From positions 2,108,001 through 2,172,000 of the forward strand of contig NZ_CP013362.1 in NCBI RefSeq assembly GCF_001718315.1: 64,000 nt of DNA. Reading direction: 5' to 3'. Position 1 is the first letter of the stretch, and every line of letters begins with the position of its first letter. The notes under the pieces are model-generated. The model was not told the origin of the DNA. It did no database searches and was given only the letters and a program-made list of their open reading frames with translations. The position numbers and the translations under genes are program-made. Positions 58,809 to 64,000 of the stretch are shown in pieces. The stretch comes from Burkholderia diffusa (GTDB lineage: Bacteria > Pseudomonadota > Gammaproteobacteria > Burkholderiales > Burkholderiaceae).

Positions 58809-59072
58809 ATGAAGAAATCCCTCCTCGTAGCTTCCCTGTTGGCTGCTGTTGCACTGGCTGCTTGCAACAAGAGCGCTGATCAAGCTGCTTCGTCGGCTGC
58901 TAGCGACGCATCGGCTGCTGCTTCGTCGGCTGCTTCGGCAGTTGCTGGTGCTGCGAGCGACGCTTCGGCTGCTGCTTCGTCGGCGACGGCTGCTGCGAGC
59001 GACGCAGCTGCTGCTGTGGCGTCGGCTGCTTCGGCAGCGACGGCTGCTCCGGCTTCGGGCGCAAGCCAGTAA
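58809..59072 (+). CDS. Small Ala/Ser-rich repeat lipoprotein
   Basis: An 87-residue protein. The signal peptide MKKSLLVASLLAAVALAAC ends in a lipobox with Cys19, so it is predicted to be a lipoprotein. The mature part is almost only Ala, Ser and Asp with repeats (ASDASAAASSA occurs twice, related copies elsewhere), and no aromatic residues. It would be a long helix or disordered. I recognise no defined family; Ala-rich lipoproteins of this sort occur in Burkholderia and relatives. The strong leader promoter and terminator suggest high expression. Confidence 0.85.
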   Translation: MKKSLLVASLLAAVALAACNKSADQAASSAASDASAAASSAASAVAGAASDASAAASSATAAASDAAAAVASAASAATAAPASGASQ

Positions 59073-59088
59073 GCCTCAGCATCAGCTG

Positions 59089-59120
59089 AAAAAAAACCGG
59101 CCCTTCGGGCCGGTTTTTTT
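59089..59120 (+). terminator. Terminator of the Ala/Ser-rich lipoprotein
   Basis: ACCGGCCC-TTCG-GGGCCGGT-like stem flanked by eight A and seven T residues, 16 bases after the stop. It may also serve the opposing gene at 59199. Confidence 0.9.
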
Positions 59121-59198
59121 ACGTCTGTCGGTTCCGTGGATCGACTCCGGCAGGCGGCCGGCACGGGCGCCGCCCCGCCCCCCCCTTCCTGCGTGCGC

Positions 59199-59975
59199 TC
59201 AACCGAGCGTCAGCCAGTCGAAACCCGCGTCCTGCGTGGCCACGACCACTTCCTCCCCGTCCGTTCCCAGCACACCGGCCAACGCCTGGCGGGCCAGCTC
59301 GGGCCGATTGTTCTGCTGGCTCAGGTGCGCCGCGACGAGGTGCTGGAGGCGGCTGCGCTCGAGCGAGGCGAGAATGCCCGCGGCGGCATCGTTGCTCAGA
59401 TGGCCGTGATTGCCACCGATCCGTGCCTTCAGCGACTGCGGATAGCGGCTTCCTGCGAGCATCGCGGTATCGTGGTTGGATTCAAGCACCAGCGCGTCAC
59501 AACCGCTCAGAACGGCCGTGATATGCGGCGTGGCCATCCCGACGTCGGTCAGCACGCCGAGCCGGCGGCAACCGTCCATGAAGACGAACTGGAGAGGTTC
59601 CCGTGCGTCATGGGGCACGGTATAGGGAATTACGGCCAGATCTCGGATCGCGGCCGTCTCGTCGCCCCACAACACGTGCAGGTCGACATCGGCTTCGTCC
59701 GCGCCCACCGCGCGCGCCGTGCCCCAGCTCATGTAGAGCGGCAGCGACCCGCGCCGTGCGAGCGTCAGCGCGCTGCCGACGTGGTCGCTGTGTTCGTGGG
59801 TGATGAGAATGGCATCGAGATCGTCGATGCCGAGATTCAGGCGACCGAGGCGGCGCTCGACCTCCTTCGCGGAAAAACCGCAGTCGAGCAACACGCGGGT
59901 GGTCGTCGTGCCGCTCGAGACCTCGACGACCAGCGCGTTGCCTTCGCTGCCGCTACCGAGGCTGGCGAAGCGCAC
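59199..59975 (-). CDS. MBL-fold metallo-hydrolase (YycJ-like)
   Basis: A 258-residue metallo-beta-lactamase-fold enzyme. The HxHxDH motif is HEHSDH (about residues 60-65), after SGSEGNALVV near the N-terminus; NHGHLSN and AHLSQQN supply further ligands. YycJ-like proteins are thought to be nucleases or hydrolases, but the substrate is not fixed. The start is a GTG at 59975, 4 bases past the bamC stop, so the gene is coupled to bamC. Confidence 0.88.
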   Translation of the reverse strand: MRFASLGSGSEGNALVVEVSSGTTTTRVLLDCGFSAKEVERRLGRLNLGIDDLDAILITHEHSDHVGSALTLARRGSLPLYMSWGTARAVGADEADVDLHVLWGDETAAIRDLAVIPYTVPHDAREPLQFVFMDGCRRLGVLTDVGMATPHITAVLSGCDALVLESNHDTAMLAGSRYPQSLKARIGGNHGHLSNDAAAGILASLERSRLQHLVAAHLSQQNNRPELARQALAGVLGTDGEEVVVATQDAGFDWLTLG

Positions 59976-59979
59976 GCGA

Positions 59980-61125
59980 TCAGTTCAGCTGGGCGTGCAG
60001 CAGCGAGATGATCCGCTGCGCGTCCGACGAGTTGTCGACCTTGCCATTCGCGTCGACTACCGCGACCTGCGTGCCGCCACTGCCCTGCGCGCGCACGTTG
60101 ACCAGGTATTCCTTGCCCGGCTTGGCCGCCGACGGGCCGCCGTAGAACAGCTTGCCGAACAACCCGTCGCGCTTGAGCTCTTCCATCGTGTTCGCGTAGC
60201 GGACCGTGTACACGCCCTTCTCGCGATCGCGATTGTCGACCGCGAAGTTGGTGCGGTCGAGCGCGAGACCGACGCGCAGCCACGCACGGTCGAACGATTC
60301 CGCCAGTTGCAGCGTCGCGGCGCCGCCGCTCGTATCGCTGACCTGCGCCGGCGCCGTCGCGGGACGCGCATCGGTCAGCAGTTGCTTCGCCTGCGCATCG
60401 CTCAGGCCGAACTTCTGCATGAGCTTCGACAGGAACACGGCCTCGAGCACCGGGTTGCGCGGACGCTCTTCCCAGCGCGACGACGTGCCGCCCTGCGGGC
60501 CGACCATCATTTCCTCCATCGCGCTGTGCGTGATCGAGATGTCGGTGTTGCCGTCCGGCGTACGGTTCACGAGCGTGCGGAAACGGTCGCGCGTGCCCGA
60601 CGAGTACGCGAAGTCGATGACCTTGCCGATCGTGCGGCGGAACCAGTCATCGGGAATGTTTGCGCGGTTCTCGGCCCAGTCCGTGGCCATGATGCCGGTC
60701 GACGGTGCGTCGGTCTTCAGCGAGAAGCCGTTCTCCTGCCAGAATTCCTTCAGGATCGGCCACAGCTGCTCGGGCGTGCGTCCGTCCACGACGAGCCAGC
60801 GGCGGTCGCCGTCGCGCTCGATATGCATGCCGAGCGGATCCTGCGCGCTCGGAACACCGTCGGTTGCGTTACCGGCGGCAGTCGCCGCCCGCGGCGGCAG
60901 CGTGCCGAGACCGGCGTTGCTCGGCGGCGCGACGAACTGCTGGGTCGTCGGCACCGGCTTCAGGTCGCTCGGCACCGCGAGCGGCGGCGCCGAACCCGTG
61001 TTCTTGTAGTTGACCCGGTCAGGAGCCAGATAATCGTTCAGCGTATCGCAGCCGGCGAGCGCGCCCAGCGCCAGCGCCACCACCGAAACCTGGATGGCGC
61101 GAGAGGAAAAGGCGAAACGTTTCAT
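59980..61125 (-). CDS. bamC: Outer-membrane assembly lipoprotein BamC
   Basis: A 381-residue lipoprotein of the BAM complex that inserts beta-barrel proteins. The signal peptide ends LGALAGC, with lipidated Cys26. It has an N-terminal region (DTLNDYLAPDRVNYK) that binds BamD and two helix-grip domains. Downstream of dapA, as in E. coli (dapA-bamC), which supports the call despite low sequence conservation. The linker to residue ~90 is Pro/Thr-rich. Confidence 0.9.
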   Translation of the reverse strand: MKRFAFSSRAIQVSVVALALGALAGCDTLNDYLAPDRVNYKNTGSAPPLAVPSDLKPVPTTQQFVAPPSNAGLGTLPPRAATAAGNATDGVPSAQDPLGMHIERDGDRRWLVVDGRTPEQLWPILKEFWQENGFSLKTDAPSTGIMATDWAENRANIPDDWFRRTIGKVIDFAYSSGTRDRFRTLVNRTPDGNTDISITHSAMEEMMVGPQGGTSSRWEERPRNPVLEAVFLSKLMQKFGLSDAQAKQLLTDARPATAPAQVSDTSGGAATLQLAESFDRAWLRVGLALDRTNFAVDNRDREKGVYTVRYANTMEELKRDGLFGKLFYGGPSAAKPGKEYLVNVRAQGSGGTQVAVVDANGKVDNSSDAQRIISLLHAQLN

Positions 61126-61236
61126 GAAATCCTTCGTCTTGCTAGAACGCTCGTCAGGAGCGGCGCCGGACGGAGCCGGCCGGTGCGGGTTGATGAGGAG
61201 TCGAGCCGGCGGCCGCAGGACGCGGCCGCCCGAGCA

Positions 61237-62139
61237 TCAGAGGACGCCGGCCTCGACGAGGGCCGAACGCACGACATCGTGACAGCGCTCGTCGAGCGGC
61301 GTGAGCGGCAGGCGGATGCCGCCCTGCATCTTGCCCATTGCCTGCAGCGCCCACTTCACAGGAATCGGGTTCGCCTCGACGAACAGGTTCTTGTGCAGCG
61401 ACAGCAGCTTCATGTGCAGTTCGCGCGCCGTTGCGACGTCGCCGGCCAGTGCCGCGCGGCACAGGTCGCTCATCGCGCGCGGCGCGACGTTCGCCGTCAC
61501 CGAGATGTTGCCATGGCCGCCGAGCAGCATCAGCGCGATAGCGGTCGGATCGTCGCCGCTGTAGATCGCGAAATGCTTCGGCGCGGCCTTGATCAGGTGC
61601 GCGGCGCGGTCGATGTTGCCGGTTGCGTCCTTCACGCCGATGATGCCCGGCACCTGCGCGAGGCGCAGCGTCGTCTCGTGCGCCATGTCCGCGACCGTCC
61701 GGCCGGGCACGTTGTACAGGATCACCGGCAGGTCGACCGCCTCGGCGATCGTCTTGAAGTGCCGGTACATCCCTTCCTGCGTGGGCTTGTTGTAGTACGG
61801 CACGACCTGCAGCGTCGCGTCGGCGCCAACGGCCTTTGCGTGCTTCGTCAGTTCGATCGCCTCGGCGGTCGAATTGCCGCCCGCTCCCGCGATGATCGGG
61901 ATGCGCTTCGCCGCATGCTCGACCGCCGTACGGATCATCAGGATGTGCTCTTCGACGTTGAGCGTTGCCGACTCGCCGCTCGTGCCGACCACGACGAGTG
62001 CGTCGGTGCCTTCCGCGATGTGCCAGTCGATCAGTTTGCGAAACGCCGGCAGGTCGAGACTGCCGTCTTCGAGCATCGGGGTGACGATCGCGGGGATGCT
62101 GCCGCGGATTTGAATGCCGTCTTGGGTGCCGTTAGCCAT
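61237..62139 (-). CDS. dapA: 4-hydroxy-tetrahydrodipicolinate synthase
   Basis: It condenses pyruvate with aspartate semialdehyde in the lysine/diaminopimelate pathway. The 300-residue TIM barrel has Schiff-base Lys170 in [11 protein letters not shown], Tyr142 in YNVPGRT and [10 protein letters not shown] at 52-61. LysC, in the same window, acts earlier in the pathway. It lies upstream of bamC on the minus strand, as in E. coli. Confidence 0.96.
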   Translation of the reverse strand: MANGTQDGIQIRGSIPAIVTPMLEDGSLDLPAFRKLIDWHIAEGTDALVVVGTSGESATLNVEEHILMIRTAVEHAAKRIPIIAGAGGNSTAEAIELTKHAKAVGADATLQVVPYYNKPTQEGMYRHFKTIAEAVDLPVILYNVPGRTVADMAHETTLRLAQVPGIIGVKDATGNIDRAAHLIKAAPKHFAIYSGDDPTAIALMLLGGHGNISVTANVAPRAMSDLCRAALAGDVATARELHMKLLSLHKNLFVEANPIPVKWALQAMGKMQGGIRLPLTPLDERCHDVVRSALVEAGVL

Positions 62140-62186
62140 GAAACGCGATTGATTGATGTACCGGTAAACGTTGAGATTGTAGCGGA

Positions 62187-62789
62187 TTAGCCGGGCAGTT
62201 CGTAACGTGGAATTCCCGCCCCCGCCGTCGGGGTCGCGCCCTCGCGTACCGCGCAGATGCGCTGCACGAACGCTTCGCGCGGCGCGGCGACGAATCCGTC
62301 CTCGTATGCGACCACCCGGAGGGGGCCGCGCACCGCGTCCAGCAGTTCGCCCGGGGCGAGCAGGAACGCGGGGTTGGACGGCTTGCCGACCGTTTCGTTT
62401 CCTTGCGCGAAGGTTTCGTAGATCAGCACGCCGCCCGGCGCCACCGCGTCGAGCAGTTGGGGCCAGAGCGGGCGATGCAGATAATGGGTGACGATCACCG
62501 CCGCGAACGACGCATCGGCCGGCAGCGGCCAAGGCGCGCCCTCGAGATCGGCGTCGCGCACATCGACGCCGGGAATCGCGCGCAATGCGGCCAGCGCGGC
62601 CGAATCGCGATCGAGCGCGACGACCGGATGCCCGCGCGACGCAAACCAGCGTGCATGGCGGCCGCCGCCCGCGGCGACGTCGAGCACCGTGCCGCCCGCC
62701 GGGACGAGCCGCGACCAGCGGGCGACCCAGCGCGACGGTTCGGTCTGGACGACGTGACCGCCCGCGGCAGCAATGACAGGTTCGCGCAT
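62187..62789 (-). CDS. Class I SAM-dependent methyltransferase
   Basis: A 200-residue methyltransferase. [18 protein letters not shown] (about 33-50) is motif I for S-adenosylmethionine binding, followed by [11 protein letters not shown], and [17 protein letters not shown] is the post-I region. Related to TehB-type and similar small methyltransferases; no substrate can be named. It sits 9 bases after the trpS stop and 47 bases before dapA in transcription order, so it is probably in the same operon. Confidence 0.86.
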   Translation of the reverse strand: MREPVIAAAGGHVVQTEPSRWVARWSRLVPAGGTVLDVAAGGGRHARWFASRGHPVVALDRDSAALAALRAIPGVDVRDADLEGAPWPLPADASFAAVIVTHYLHRPLWPQLLDAVAPGGVLIYETFAQGNETVGKPSNPAFLLAPGELLDAVRGPLRVVAYEDGFVAAPREAFVQRICAVREGATPTAGAGIPRYELPG

Positions 62790-62798
62790 GCGGTCAGG

Positions 62799-64000
62799 TC
62801 AGGTGTACGACAGGCCCATCGCCTCGCGCACGTCGCGCATCGTTTCGACCGCGTGCTTGCGCGCCTTGTCGCAACCGTCCGCGACAATCGCGCGCAGCAG
62901 CGACGGATCGTCCATGTATTTCTGTGCACGCTCGAGCATCGGCTGCTGCTCGCGCAGGATCCCTTCGACGACCGGCTGCTTGCAGTCGAGACAGCCGATG
63001 CCCGCCGAGCGGCAACCGCTCTGCACCCACTGGTGCGTCGTTTCGTCCGTATAGACCTGATGCAGCTGCCACACCGGGCACTTGTCGGGATCACCCGGAT
63101 CGGTGCGGCGCACGCGCGCCGGGTCGGTCGGCATCGTGCGGACTTTCTTCGTGATCGTCTCCGCGTCCTCGCGCAGGCCGATCGTGTTGCCGTACGACTT
63201 CGACATCTTCTGGCCGTCGAGGCCCGGCATCCGGGACGCTTCGGTCAACAGCGCCTGCGGCTCGACCAGGATGATCTTGCGCGCGCCTTCGAGATAGCCG
63301 AACAGGCGCTCGCGGTCGCTCATCGACAGGCTCTGCGATTCCTGCAGCATCGCACGCGCCTGCTCGAGCGCCTCGTCGTCGCCTTCCTGCTGGTACGCAT
63401 TGCGCAGCTCGTGATAAAGCTTCGCGCGCTTGCCGCCGAGTTTCTTCGCGGCTTCGAGCGCCTTCTCCTCGAAACCCGGCTCGCGGCCGTACAGATAGTT
63501 GAAGCGGCGAGCGATCTCGCGCGTCATCTCGACGTGCGGCACCTGGTCCTCGCCGACCGGCACGAGCGAGCCGCGATACAGCAGGATGTCAGCCGCCATC
63601 AGCACCGGGTAGCCGAGGAAGCCGTAGGTCGACAGGTCCTTGTCCTTCAGCTTCTCCATCTGCTCCTTGTAGGTCGGCACACGTTCGAGCCAGCCGAGCG
63701 GCGTGCTCATGCCGAGCAGCAGCGCGAGTTCCGCATGCTCGGGCACCTTGCTCTGGATGAACAGCGTCGCCTGCGCGGGATCGATGCCGGACGCGAGCCA
63801 GTCGATCAGCACGTCCCACACGTTCTTCTCGATGACCTCGGGCGTTTCATAGTGCGTCGTCAGCGCGTGCCAGTCGACCACGCAGAAGAAACACGGATAC
63901 TCGGACTGCAGTTTCACCCAGTTTTTCAGCACACCGTGGTAGTGGCCGAGGTGCAGCGACCCGGTGGGCCGCATGCCGGAGAAAATACGATCTGGGAACA
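62799..64000 (-). CDS. trpS: Tryptophanyl-tRNA synthetase (5' end outside window)
   Basis: The reading frame enters from the right edge and stays open to the stop at 62799. The edge codons encode FPDRIFSGMRPTGSLHLGHYHG, so the first few residues of the protein lie outside. HLGH is the HIGH motif; KMSKS appears in DGQKMSKSYGN, and VEMTREIARRFN and TDPARVRRTDPG are TrpS segments. It charges tRNA-Trp. The partial length (about 400 codons) is normal with a slightly longer C-terminal region than in E. coli. Confidence 0.96.
   Translation of the reverse strand, partial: FPDRIFSGMRPTGSLHLGHYHGVLKNWVKLQSEYPCFFCVVDWHALTTHYETPEVIEKNVWDVLIDWLASGIDPAQATLFIQSKVPEHAELALLLGMSTPLGWLERVPTYKEQMEKLKDKDLSTYGFLGYPVLMAADILLYRGSLVPVGEDQVPHVEMTREIARRFNYLYGREPGFEEKALEAAKKLGGKRAKLYHELRNAYQQEGDDEALEQARAMLQESQSLSMSDRERLFGYLEGARKIILVEPQALLTEASRMPGLDGQKMSKSYGNTIGLREDAETITKKVRTMPTDPARVRRTDPGDPDKCPVWQLHQVYTDETTHQWVQSGCRSAGIGCLDCKQPVVEGILREQQPMLERAQKYMDDPSLLRAIVADGCDKARKHAVETMRDVREAMGLSYT

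Noticed and set aside
59800..62190. 796-codon open frame antisense to bamC and dapA
   Set aside because: It shadows two conserved genes and has no recognised product.

Overview
The window is about 64 kb of GC-rich (roughly 65-70%), gene-dense chromosomal DNA. Protein similarity and gene order (aceA / LysR-HAD-aceB, gltX next to Glu/Asp tRNAs, cysS-alkA-accA-tilS-lysC, ppiA-ppiB-lpxH, trpS-dapA-bamC) point to a Burkholderia chromosome 1, most likely of the B. cepacia complex; the species cannot be fixed from sequence alone. Most genes are housekeeping genes. I see no insertion sequence, prophage, integron or CRISPR array.

Layout. 1-4 kb: the end of thiD; a tightly overlapping minus-strand operon tsaB-rimI-udg-DUF1853; a divergent acyl-CoA-binding protein. 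4-6 kb: a DEAD-box helicase of RhlE type with a long leader and a strong terminator. 6-12 kb: the glyoxylate shunt, with aceA and aceB separated by a universal stress protein, a LysR regulator and a haloacid dehalogenase. 12-14 kb: a gamma-glutamylcyclotransferase-like protein, an AraC regulator and a GNAT acetyltransferase. 14.1-15.2 kb: a minus-strand tRNA cluster, Ala(GGC) then three tandem Glu-Asp pairs, downstream of gltX. 17-24.6 kb: a patatin-like lipoprotein, an NlpC/P60 hydrolase and a YejABEF-type peptide importer.

24.8-29 kb is the most accessory-like stretch: a Pro/Tyr-rich exported protein, a broken RND-pump fragment, a histidine kinase with one intact and one degenerate response regulator, and a DUF4148 protein behind two palindromes that may be operators. 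29-33 kb carries the cytochrome bo3 oxidase operon cyoABCD; 33.3-34.8 kb a stand-alone NuoM-like subunit; 35.3-36.7 kb a glycosyltransferase with an internal duplication. 36.8-43.5 kb: tRNA-Ser(GCT), lysC, tilS, accA, a 3-methyladenine glycosylase and cysS, all on the minus strand. 43.7-46.5 kb: a TPR protein, two cyclophilins and lpxH on the plus strand. 46.5-52.4 kb: cysE, trmJ, suhB, a FAD-dependent oxidoreductase and an orphan amino-acid-binding protein. 52.9-59.1 kb: mutS overlapping a metallophosphatase gene, slyD, a ribosomal oxygenase (cupin) and an Ala/Ser-repeat lipoprotein. 59.2-64 kb: a minus-strand cluster trpS, a methyltransferase, dapA, bamC and an MBL-fold hydrolase.

I did not find a clearly new multi-gene system. 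The observations most worth following are the tandem-duplicated GT34-like protein with one dead-looking active site, the pseudo-receiver regulator beside an intact two-component pair and an RND relic, the repeated tRNA Glu-Asp units with graded hairpins between them, the orphan NuoM, and the DUF1853-UDG repair-like pair.
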